Below are positions 31,906-42,442 of a stretch of 64,000 nt of DNA, in pieces. This stretch comes from Agrostemma githago. Its lineage: Eukaryota > Streptophyta > Magnoliopsida > Caryophyllales > Caryophyllaceae. A model generated the notes under the pieces. The model was not told the origin of the DNA and did no database searches. It worked only from the letters and a program-made list of their open reading frames with translations. Location of the stretch: positions 29,816,734 through 29,880,733 of the forward strand of contig OY288259.1 of assembly GCA_958450325.1 (NCBI GenBank), written 5' to 3'. The translations under genes and the position numbers were made by a program. The number at the start of each line of letters is the position of its first letter. Position 1 is the first letter of the stretch.

Positions 31906-34196
31906 ACGCTTTGTAAGAGCGTCATCCTTAAAATCTTTCCTCCTTTTTATTGTGACACCTTTTAATGTCACATGCTAAATTTGCTATAACTAACCAAAAG
32001 AAAAACTGTTAAATGAAATTTTGAAAATTTTTAAGCGGAACAAATTGGAAAACTTAAGAAATTTGGGACTCCCGCACAAACAAATTAAGAATCCCGCACA
32101 ACTAACCCACTAATTACTCAACCTAATCAACTGTACCCACTAAAATCTAATTAATCAACCACGCCTTCTCTCTTTCTCCTAAACCCCCAATTGACAGACA
32201 TTGAAACCCCAGCCCAGGAATTATCTCAGACGACAAACTTTAAAATTGAAGAAGACGGTACGATCCGACATCAATCAGGTGTTGATTACAACAATAACTC
32301 GCTCGTCAGACTTTGCGATTCTACTAATCCGACGTCAATCAGGTATTAAATTCCCTAATTCTACGACAGACTTTTCGATTCTACTTCCTGTTGATTACAA
32401 CTCGCTCATCAATCAGATGTTGTTTCTATCTATTGCATAAGTTTTTCAATTTTAAGTACATATCCAATTGTCTATGATTGTAATTTCTTATAATTTTTGC
32501 TAAAAGGAATTCAATACCATTATCATGCTTCTGATAATTTCTGTTAATATGCGATTTTCTTAGCAATTGAATTTGATACCATTATTTTTCACTTGCTTGC
32601 TGTATTGGAATGTTGTATTTTGTTTATTCTCGTTTTAATCTGTTTTGGTATTTGCTACATCGTTTTGGTATTTGGTTCTATGACTTCTATCATTTTATTC
32701 TGTTTTTTTCTTTCTGATTTTCGTTATATGTTGTTACCTATTTTCCGATTTCCGATTTCCGTTTTATTTTGTTAATTTTTCTATTTCGTCCATTGTCCAT
32801 AATTTTTAATTGCTGCTGTTTTCTGTATTTCTCGTTATATGTCTGCATTTTGGCCTATTATTAATTCCGTTTATGTTGTATTTTGTTCTAATGATGAGTC
32901 TGATCGTGATTTATGTCTGCATTTCTTCGTTTATGTCTGTATTTCTCATTTATGTTGTATCTTGCTCTAATTGCTTTGTTTCATTTTTAATGCTATCGAA
33001 TTGGCTTAATTAATTTGTTTTTGACGAATTTTCGTTTAATAGAACCTTTTGTTACTAATTATTTGCTACAGTTGAGTTTTTGTTACTAATTTTGTATGAG
33101 TTTGTTAGAAGCTCAAAAACAAATTGAAACAAAGTTAGGGTTTACGATAAATTTTATTGGGTTTTTGTTACAGAGTAATTTTGAAAGGCATGAAGTATGA
33201 TTGATAGCAAGTCATCTTAAAATGCCCTAAGACACCATTTTGAAAAATAATCTACAGGTCAAAGGTGTCTTAAGGTAAGAAATCAAAGGAAAAAAATGGT
33301 TTCTTTGCTTATGATTTAGAAACTAATTTTAAGAGATAAATGGTTTCTTTGATCCATGGAAAAAACACCATATTGGAGAGATAAATAGTTTCTTATCTCA
33401 ACTTAATAAATCATATTTCTTTTTTTACCCTTAATAAACCATATATTACACTTAAATGGTTTCTTTGCCACCTTCATTTTGTTTTTTAAAAAAAATATGC
33501 AAGATAGCCCAAACAATAAAATACAATATACGCATTTTCCATATCAACTAAAATAGACACGGATTTCCATAAAATTTCTCAAAATGTACCAAGATATATA
33601 TAATGATACCAAGATATGTCAAAATTACATTAGAATCACAAAATAGTGTACTACTCGTACAACATAAATATCCAAAAAAGAGAGTATGTTTTCCCAAAAT
33701 GAGGATGCACTCTACAATGGATCTAATTACACTTTGAAATCAATCTTCTTCATCTTCTACTTCTTCTTTCAGCTCGAGAACAAACTCCTTGATGAATAAT
33801 GTGCTCGAGAACAAACTCTTTGATGAATCCAAGCCTGAAACAGATTGTCAAATTTTCATATAAAGTATATGTCCTCAAGATTGTTCTGAAATGCAAAAGT
33901 AGTTAGTTTTTAGCTTGTATCTCTCAAACAAATAATAGGCCTCCAATGCAAAACAGTAGATTCTCAAACTTTTATAGGTATTATATCAGTGTTTTTTGAG
34001 TGAGTTAAAGGTTGCAGGATGTGCTAGTAAGTTAATATATGGGATTTGGATTTATTGAGTCCACTTGCTACACATTAGCAATTTTTCAATGCACTATTGT
34101 AATATAAAGATCCCCTTCGCCTGAAACAGTATGGAAACATATTAAAGCATTAAACTGGTCCAAAATGGATGAATTTGGAAATGCAATAGGCATTAC
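31906..34196. other. Unassigned A/T-rich DNA
   Basis: I recognise no gene. A stretch at 32155-32440 looks like a plant 5' untranslated region (pyrimidine-rich, with two imperfect copies of a GACATCAATCAGGTGTTGATTAC-like segment) but no ORF follows. A 26-base segment (ATTCATCAA(A/G)GAGTTTGTTCTCGAGC, as its complement) is tandemly duplicated at about 33783-33832, within an exon-like stretch on the minus strand with a short acidic frame (KEEVEDEED). Inverted TTAAG/CTTAA words flank 33215-33280. Confidence 0.5.
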
Positions 34197-34864
34197 CTAA
34201 TTTCTTAGGCTGAAAATCCCAAAGAATGTTTGTGTCGAGAATTGGGACAGTAACACCACGAGGTATGTAGACATCACCAGAGGGTATAGCTATGGTTTTT
34301 AATAGCCTCTGCATTAGAAAAGAGTATAGATTTGAGAAAATAGGTAGGAATACATAAAAGTAGAGAACATTGTTTGAAGAAGCAAGTGATGACTACTAAT
34401 CCATACACACCTGAATGCCATCAAATATATTACCAAGAATTCCAGGTCAGAGCTCAACTGACAATGGCTGAGAATGACAAAATCAAATTGATAAGAAGCC
34501 AAACATTAAGGGATAACGAAGGGGACGGAAAGGAGGAGATAGTACCTTGTGAGCACGAAGAAAAGGATCATTAACCATCAAACTAGCGGTTTCTTCATAA
34601 ACTGATTATACAGCCAATAATCATAATCATAATCATTATCATTAATCATTAATTAAGGTGTTATCGATCAAGTATTGATGAATGAATGAATGAAAGATGA
34701 GCGATTAATAAAGAAAAGAGATAAAGAAATAGTAAATCTTGGATAGTGGAAGAATCGCCTTCTAAGCGAATGATCTCTCCGATGAGATTATCGTGTCCAA
34801 CACGAACCAATTCACACATAGCAGCACCACCCATTCCATCGGCAACCACCACCGACCCTGACAC
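34197..34864 (-). pseudogene. V-type H+-ATPase catalytic subunit A, fragment (pseudogene)
   Basis: Four exon-like blocks on the minus strand match the N-terminal part of plant VHA-A: 34740-34864 ([20 protein letters not shown]), 34546-34601 (VYEETASLMVNDPFLRAHK), 34412-34468 (PLSVEL then stop, then PGILGNIFDGIQ) and 34197-34308 (SGDVYIPRGVTVPILD). The blocks are separated by introns with AG acceptors and mostly GT donors, so this is a DNA-level copy, not a processed one. Defects: the codon for the Gly after SVEL is TGA (complement at 34448-34450) and the donor after the first block is changed (AAG|AT). Later exons with the P-loop are absent. The protein normally hydrolyses ATP in the V1 sector at the tonoplast. 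Confidence 0.85.
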
Positions 34865-35548
34865 CTGACACAACAACAACCATTTCACTAAATAACTCGC
34901 TCCACTAATCATCAAATAAATACTCAGTAATCAGTTTCATCAAAGTCAACAAAACTCGATACCGCATCAGATCATACAGGAAGCGAATTACATAATCACC
35001 AAGTGAAAATCAATCAATCAAAAACATGTAATCGACCATCAAAACAAATTGAAGACCACAACAGTCAATACACTAACATACAGTGAAACGATGAGATGAA
35101 TTTTGTCAAAAAAAAAGGCAGAAATTGGGGGAAATAAGGATGAATTATCAAGTCTAAGGTTTAATTGGGTTTTGCCAATGAGTGGTGAAGAGAGAAACCA
35201 AAAAAATCAAATGAAATTAGAAATGGGTGTGGTGAAGTGTTGTACACTACGAAAAATAGAATGAAAATTGAAAAAGAACAAGCATCATTGTTTTGTTATG
35301 TAATTATAAGAGTGGGCAAATATTTGATTTCAAATATGTTTCAATTTTGTCACTTATTAATTGTTGTTTGCCTCTTTTATAGGTTTCAAACGCTACAACT
35401 AGTGATGATTCGCAAAAAGGAAGATTGGAGAACACATATATATGTCCACCAGGATAAACATCATAGCTAGGTTTCCATCGATATTTTATCAATCAACAAC
35501 ATTTCTTTTTATTTTTATACTTGTTCTTAGAGTTAAGGACGGCATAAA
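34865..35548. other. Unassigned DNA beside V-ATPase fragment
   Basis: The first exon of VHA-A would be expected here on the minus strand but I do not find it. A/T-rich, no recognised ORF. It ends at the truncation point of the Tat 3' LTR. Confidence 0.45.
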
Positions 35549-36936
35549 AAAAAGAAAATCATTTTCAGTCGTTTTGAATTAACTATCACGATATGAATGG
35601 ATTTCCTCCTCATTTAATAATGTCGTAATTCTAACGAATTGTATGACAATTATTTTGGCATCAACGAAAATCGCGTTAGTTAATTATTTGACTAGATCGT
35701 TAGATTCGACGTCTAATTATAGAATTAGTATCGAATCAAAGAGATCGACGCTATGCTTGAATTGAAGGACTTGATTCCCTCGGCTTCTCCGACAACGAAA
35801 TAAATCCCTAGGGATTGTAAAATTTCGGATCCACGTCAATGGGTTTCGACCCTTATTGAAAAACTTGCTTTGAAAATTGGTTTTAGAATTGATGAATGCG
35901 TGATTAATGATGATGAAAACAAAAAAATAACGAATTATTATTTAAGTTGACTTGTCTCAATAATCAAGTAATTGGGGTGTCGGAATAAGCGACCGACAAC
36001 GCTATGTGCAGTACACTTGTATATTCGGGTTTCCTTATTCCGACATCCCTCATACTCGACACAAATTGACAAGTATTTTAATGTTTTAATACTAACGATA
36101 CTATCGATATTATGATGCGATGATAACGATAAGAAATAAAAAAACGACCCTTATGACGATAAAAGATGCGAGAAAGAAGAGAAGAAGAAAAGGAGTTTTG
36201 CACCCTCAACCTACATGTTCTTGTCTCGGATAGGACTCGTAGTTGTGGCTTTAACACGGGAGTATCGAGTATGTAGGCTAAGTTGTGGTGGTTAGGGTTT
36301 TGATTCCTAAAGCTAGGTTTAGGGTTTGCTATTGTAAAATTAGGGCTGAATTTGATGTGTTGAAAGTTTGATTAGGGTTGTAAAAAGTTGTGTAAAAGTT
36401 GTGTGCATGGGGTTGCTTATATAGGCAAAGGCAAGGGCACCCGGTTAGGGTTACTCGACCGAGTAACCAGCTGACTCAGTCGAGTGGCCCGTTACGCCTG
36501 CAGTCGGGCTTGAATGTGGGCCCACTCGATCGAGTGGGTGGGGCACTCGATCGAGTGGCCCAGCTGGGTCGCGCGGGTCCATTGCTTTGGACCGTGACTT
36601 GGGTTTTTGATGGGTTTGTGTTTGTCTTGGACTTTTGATGGCTGTTTTGTAAGTCTCGGAAATGACTTTGACCGGGTTTGACCCAATCATTAAAAAGTCG
36701 ATTTTACTTCCGGTGTTGGTTTCGGCCCAAATTAGCCTTATTTGATTGGAAACGGCCCACTAGACCTGGATTTGAGGTTGATTTTGTGAGATTTGTACTC
36801 CGTAAGTGCGTTAGCCAGCAACTAATGGATTTGAGCCCGTATCCGAGCGCGTAGAAACACGTTAGCGTCCGATCATCATCGGGTGTTTTTTGGAAACTGC
36901 CATAGACACCTGGCAGTCAAAATGCGGGTGTCTATA
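35549..36936 (-). repeat. 3' LTR of Tat element 3 (truncated)
   Basis: Matches 43704-45100. The match starts in an A-rich run at about 35549. It ends GTGTCTATA rather than GTGTCTACA, so the terminal dinucleotide has mutated. The dyads lie at about 36452-36560. Confidence 0.85.
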
Positions 36937-38081
36937 GAGCCCCTACTGTGACTAAGGCTTGGACAAGGCGAAAGTCAGAGTAGCTACCAAGCCAATTAAG
37001 ACCTGATAGACTTCCGATCGGGTCGTTTATAGTCCATTAGACTTGCGTGAAGGGCTCACCAGCCATAAGACAGAAATCATACCTGAGCTGATGATGATAT
37101 CTCCGTGGGGAATTTGGACTTGTTGCGTATGTCCTGGGTGTGCCTATGTGTGGACCCATCCCGTTCTATTCCGGGCAAAATGCCGCCTCGGGCTATCTGC
37201 TGGGGAATTGGACTTGTTGTATAAGTCCCGGGTGCGCCTGTATATGGGCCCATCCCGTGTTGATTCAAGAGAAGATGCCGTCTTGCGCCTGTATAGTGGG
37301 TTGCATGTCCCTGCTTGAGTGTACCTGTATAAGTCACATAAAATGCATGCAACACGTAGGTAGTAAAATGACTCGCGCTAGGGAAAACGATTTTTTGAAT
37401 TTTTGAATTTTTTTGAAATTGAAATCCTGAAAGCAGCTCACGGGTTTGGTTTTTAAAATGGAAAGAGGTAGAAAAGAAATTTGCAGTTTAAATAGACCGA
37501 AATTTGACCTTGTCGAAAAGGACTTTTTCAAATGGCTAAATTTTGCAAATTTCAAAGTGGAATTTGAAGAGAGAGAGGCCTATCGACAGACTCGACTCTG
37601 GACGTGACCGGACGAGTTGACAGACACGACTGGACTCTCGAGGGGTTAGACCGTGACTTGGTAGGGGGTGGGCCACCTAACAAAGCTCTTGAGTTGCGCA
37701 AATCCGTAGCCTAGGCGAGTGGCAACACGATCGTACATCGAAATGGGATAGATATGCTATAGGGGACTTGCAATAGTCTGTAATGAGACTGTTTTAGTCT
37801 GGTGCCCTTCTGGATTTCTAATTTTAGGGTACAGTCCAAAATGGGTATTGCTCCGAGTCCTGACAGATTCTCGTCTTTGATTGAGCCGAGTACTCGGACA
37901 CACTGTAGAGAGGAGGCTAGATTTTGAAAGTATTTGGATTGTGTGAGTGGATGGAGAACTTCTGCCTAGGAGAAGCACCCAGGACGACAAAGCTGGCTGC
38001 TGAGAACATGACAGTGTCGTGACCGGAATGATAATGCTTTTTTAATGTGTGTCAATGTGGGTGGTTGTGCCTCTGTTGAAA

Positions 38082-38132
38082 GGCTGCCTACGTATTCACG
38101 TGTAGTGAAATCAAACCAAGCCGTAGTTCAGT
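38082..38132 (-). ncRNA. Conserved two-helix RNA motif (Tat 3)
   Basis: In element sense: outer helix CTACG/CGTAG and inner hairpin TTCAC-TACAC-GTGAA. It is retained although pol and the antisense ORF are gone, which argues for a cis role. Confidence 0.55.
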
Positions 38133-38806
38133 GTTGAAAGATATATTATGGTGCCTAGTCTAATAGCACTTTGTGTGTAACTAGCCATATTGACGGTGCA
38201 AGCTAGGTGCATTCCCAATGATGTCTTGATCAAAGGGCTAGAATGGTTAGGATGTTGATCCTGTGACTGTGAGCGTTCTCCGAGGTAGCCCCCAGAGGTG
38301 GTGTCAACTATTTGGGCATGTTCTATGCCGACCGCAGGTTGAGTTCCCGTGTTCGGGGTTGGTAACTGGTTTGGATAATTTTGGAAATGTGGTGCTAGGA
38401 AGTAAGTGGCTTTGATGATTCGAAATCTGGAGCTCGATTTTGTGGAGTTGAGGCTTCGAGGGTAAGGTATTTTAATGTGGTAGGAAAGGGGGAAATCGAG
38501 TAATGATGGCTCGAACTTCGATTGGGCAGGTTTGATAATGCGGTATCTAGTTTCCATGTCTGGCCCTAATGGTTAGGGTGTATCCTATGGAGCTTGAATC
38601 CTCAAAATTCCGGGCTGTCGCTAGCCTGGGTCTCGAGAAGGTCTTGAGGGTTGTAATGTGGGAAGGCTGAGTGTGGTGTTAGCTAACCAGCTTGATTGTT
38701 ACTCCCCTATTGGATGGTATTGATAATTTTAAATTTGACCGTACCCCGGTCAAAGGATTTTCACTTGAGTAGACCGTTGACCACGGTCATGGGTATTTGA
38801 TTTTTT

Positions 38807-39130
38807 TTATTGACCTCTTAGCCCCGGTCATGAGTTTTTTTTTTTTTTTTTGCTGGTTGACTTCTTAGCCCCGGTCATGGGTTTTTTGAATGTTGGTTGA
38901 CCTCTCAGCCCCGGTCATGAGTTTTTTGAGTTTTGGTTGACCTCTCAGCCCCGGTCATGGTTTTTTTGAGTTTTGGTTGACCTCTCATCCCCGGTCATGG
39001 GTTTTTTGAATTTTGGTTGACCTCTCAGCCCCGGTCATGGGTTTTTTGAGTTTTGGTTGACTTCTCAGCCCCGGTCATGGGTTTTTTGAATTTTGGTTGA
39101 CCTCTCAGCCCCGGTCATGGGTATTTTGAT
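38807..39130. repeat. 40-base tandem repeat, about eight copies
   Basis: The unit contains GGTTGACCTCTCAGCCCCGG followed by TCATGGGTTTTTTGAATTTT. Starts at 38895, 38935, 38975, 39015, 39055 and 39095 are exactly 40 bases apart; the first copies are less regular because of a long T run at 38837-38853. Confidence 0.92.
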
Positions 39131-39611
39131 TTTTTTCGTCCATTTTTTTTGGTCAGACTAACACCAAAGGTAGGGATCGGTTGATCTTATCGGATGGGTG
39201 TTTGTTGTGGGAAATGGGCTTGCCTCCCGTCTTGGACCCAAACTAGGAGACTACCCAGATTTGTCATAGGATTCGATATGCTCCTACTAAGGGTAGTTAT
39301 GTGGCTTTTCTATACCAGACATGGAATAGGTAAAAGGAAAACACGGGCTCGGTTTCCTGCAGTCATTATAGATGTGCCTATAATAGTCACGTGCATGTGC
39401 TCACAGTGTATGACGGTGCTCATCATGTTCTCGGAAACACATAAGGAAAGTATATATGAGAAAGAATATTGAAAGCTGATTTTATTGAAATTTGAAAAGG
39501 AGGACAGAATACAATTGACTCTGACTTTGACTTTGACTTTGACTTTGGAAGAAATAGCACATCCTAGACTCGGACTCAGACTCGGACTCAAATCAGATCC
39601 GGACTCTCAGA

Positions 39612-40441
39612 TTAGTCGTCGGCTTCTAAGGACTCGAGTTGATGTCCAGTATAGCCTTCAGTAGAAGCTTTACCCAGATCTTTATTATGTCGAAGATCGT
39701 CTTCAATCCTAATGCCCATTTCGGTAAGCACCGCAAAGTTTGAAATGCCGGCATACCTAAGATGGACGCGGTAAGAAGGTAGGAGGTTGTTGATGAATGC
39801 CTCCACTAGTGTCTTCTCGTTGGGCTTGTCTACCAACTTTACACTCTCGGCCCTCCATCTTCGAAGATATTTAATGAACCCTTCTTTGGGCTCTTGGGCC
39901 ATGACTTCCAGAGTACGCATTGTAGTCTGGATCTCGATATTATCAGCGTAGTTCCGAGCAAATTCAGTAGCCACACCCCCCAAGTTTTGTATTTCTTGGA
40001 ATCGGGCCTGTAGTACCAGACTTTTGGATGCTTTTCGAGGGAAGAAGCGAACAGGTGCTTGAACATGGTGGATTTCACCCCTTGGACCGCCATGAAATCT
40101 TTGAAAGCCCGGATGTGATGGACCGGGTCTTCAGTATCCTCAAACATTGGAATTCCCGTAAGGTTGAGGTTAGCAGGTAGCTCGTCATTCAAAGGTGAGT
40201 AAGAACGAGCATTTTCAGTGTGGATTGAATTGTTCGTCGACAGATGAACCTGTTCTTCGAGCCTGCGAACAACGTTGGTTAGTTTAGCAATGGGCCCAGT
40301 GGGCTCAGATCCAGCAACAGGAGTCCTTTTCTCCACGGCACTTGGACGGGTGGCTAAAGTCGCTTGGTTAGTCTGGATGGTAGTCAATTGAGTTTCCATC
40401 CTGGCCAGCGCGGCCTTCAGTTCATCCAAAGTTCCTTGCAT
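39612..40441 (-). pseudogene. Tat element 3 gag (frameshifted)
   Basis: Starts at the ATG complementary to 40439-40441. It is collinear with element 2 gag: coiled-coil N-terminus (VVRRLEEQVH), NLTGIPMFEDTEDP, then a shift near 39975-39985 to the second frame, VATEFARNYADN and RWRAESVKLVDKP. It ends after about 270 codons with an abrupt SLEADD, without zinc knuckle or protease. It could still encode a capsid-like fragment only if the shift were repaired or bypassed. Confidence 0.85.
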
Positions 40442-42421
40442 CTTTTGATGTCTGTTTTGCGGTGGCCTGTCTTTAAGAATACCGCGTAATCAGTAAAGTT
40501 GCTTCGGAACTCAAATTCACCAAGACATACGAAATAGCGTGGGAGGAGAGACGACTCCGGTTTGACTCGGGTTAGACTCTCCTAAGAGAAATGTGTAGGG
40601 TGCGATTCTCGGAGTGACCGTGATTAATCGCTCCGTCGGAGAATAGCTCCCAGGTGAGACCAAGGACTTAGATAGGACTCAGACGATGTGACATCCAAGT
40701 GACTCAAAAGTGGGGTACGCGAGACACGTGTAAGACATGACCCTTAGAGCAACCGTGATTGATCGCTCTGCTAAAGGATAGCCCCCAAGTGGGATCGATA
40801 ATTTTGTTAAGACTCGAGTGTCGGACGAGTGACCCTTAGACGTAAGGACCACGAACCTTTTGTTATAGGGCCATGCCTTGTAAAAGGTTGACTCGGAAAA
40901 GACACCTGGACGGGTGACTTGTGAAAGGTGGGCCTTCCTTTGGATTCGGCTATGTGGGCCGAGTCCTGTTCGAAGGAAGGTCCATGTGAGACATTACCAG
41001 ACTTTTAGACTCGAGTGTGTAAGCGGGCCTTCCTTTGTAGGAGTATCTCCTACGTAGGCGGGCCTTGCCTTAGTCTAATAAGGCGGACTGGGGTAGGGAA
41101 GAAACTCGTGATGTAAGATCGACAGAGTGTCGATGCTAAAGACCTTGACGACTTAAGACACGATCCGAAACTGCTAAATACGGGAAGTCCTAAGAAGAGG
41201 AAGGTTTTGAAAATTGATTGTTTTGCAAATTTCGAGATAACTCGGTGGAGAGGCCCGATTTTTCGAGAAAATCGAAAAGTGTACCGGGCCTCGTTTTTGA
41301 GAGTTCGAAAATATTTTCGAGTTTTGAATTGGGCAGCATACCGGCTAGAAATAGGCTTTTTTGAGTAAAATCATAAGTCCTAAATTCGGTATGTGTCCCG
41401 GGTTTTGAACTTGGATATCTTGAAAATTGAAAATTTGAATGTCGAAAAAAAGAATTTCAGACGATTTGAAAATTGAAGATGAGATCCCGAAGATTTGAAA
41501 ATCGAAAATGACATCTCGGAGATTTGAAAATCGAGAATGGCATCTCGAAGATTTGAAAAGTGAAATTGAGATTTTGAAAATTCGAATATCGAAAAAAAAA
41601 AAGAATTTCCGACAATTTGAAAATTGAAGATGAGATTCCGAAGACTTGAAAATCGAAAACGGCATCTCGGAGATTTGAAAATCGAGAATGACACCTCGAA
41701 GATTTGAAGAGTGAAATTGAGATTTTGAAAATTCGAATATCGAAAAAAGAATTTCCGACAATTTGAAAATTGAAGATGAGATCCCGAAGATTTGAAAATC
41801 GAAAACGGCATCTCGGAGATTTGAAAATCGAGAATGACATCTCGAAGATTTGAAGAGTGAAATTGAGATTTTGAAAATTTGAAAATCGAATGGTGGATCG
41901 GAAGTTCGAATTTCGAAATGGGCGGCATGCCGGCTAGAAAATAGGCTTGTTTTGAGTTAAATCATAAGTCCTAAATTTCGGCAGCTTTCCGAGTTTTTGA
42001 AAGTTGAATATTTTTGAAAAGATGCATTTTTGAAATGACGGTTTTTGAAAATGACACGGAAACCAAGTAGCACGTAGTCAAGCATTATAACGACGCCATG
42101 TATGCTTTACACTAAGTCTCGGTCGGTCTATAGAGGGTCTATACCGGTGTATATAGTCTAGACGTTGATCGGGACGGACTTCCTAAGTCGAGTTGATCTT
42201 AGAACATTCCGCGAAACCCACTCGAATCGACTATGGACACCTTTTGACATATTCATATTGGAGTACATCAACGGTATAGTGGGACGTCGGTCGCGAGTGT
42301 CGGCCCGGGAAAATATGGGTTATGCATGAACCGTAGAACTAAAACGCGTATTGTATTTGTCAAACGATTTCTATTCGAGTCTCACCCTGAGGATGCCGAT
42401 GGTAAGTCACGCATCAGTTAA
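40442..42421 (-). other. 5' leader of Tat element 3
   Basis: Non-coding. It includes two repeats of a segment with GAGTGACCGTGATTAATCGC / GAGCAACCGTGATTGATCGC near 40611 and 40746, and a tandem array at 41459-41905. Apparent Phe/Ser/Ile-rich ORFs here are translations of that array. Confidence 0.6.
41459..41905. repeat. About 150-base tandem repeat, three copies, with internal sub-repeats
   Basis: Units start at about 41461, 41611 and 41757. Each has inner copies of a ~33-base word of the type GATTTGAAAATCGAGAATG plus ACATCTCGAA, and ends in an A-run after CGAATATCG. Confidence 0.88.
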
Positions 42422-42439
42422 TCCCCAGCGGAGTCGCCA
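42422..42439 (-). other. Primer binding site, tRNA-Arg type (Tat 3)
   Basis: Same 18 bases as at 28350-28367, three bases from the LTR. Confidence 0.85.
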
Positions 42440-42442
42440 AAT

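Larger units (their letters stand above)
36937..39611 (-). other. 3' untranslated region of Tat element 3
   Basis: No antisense ORF or pol remains. It contains two ~95-base imperfect repeats at about 37106-37290, the conserved RNA motif at 38082-38132 and a 40-base tandem array at 38807-39130. Near 39516-39600 GACTTT and GACTCGGACTCA runs are what is left of the Ser/Glu repeat found at the start of pol in element 2, which marks the site where pol was lost. Confidence 0.65.

Noticed and set aside
31595..31965. Long ORFs of poly-Leu, poly-Cys and poly-Thr
   Set aside because: They are translations of a TTA/TTG microsatellite in three frames on two strands.
33215..33480. Possible small inverted-repeat transposon around TTAAG/CTTAA words
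   Set aside because: Arms are short and no convincing target duplication is visible.
38807..39130. Regularly spaced repeats as a possible CRISPR-like array
   Set aside because: Units are contiguous at 40 bases without unique spacers, and the setting is a plant retrotransposon.
41345..41928. Minus-strand ORFs rich in Phe, Ser, Ile and Lys with internal repeats
   Set aside because: They arise from the ~150-base tandem repeat in the Tat leader; three frames are open at once and no start or domain is recognisable.
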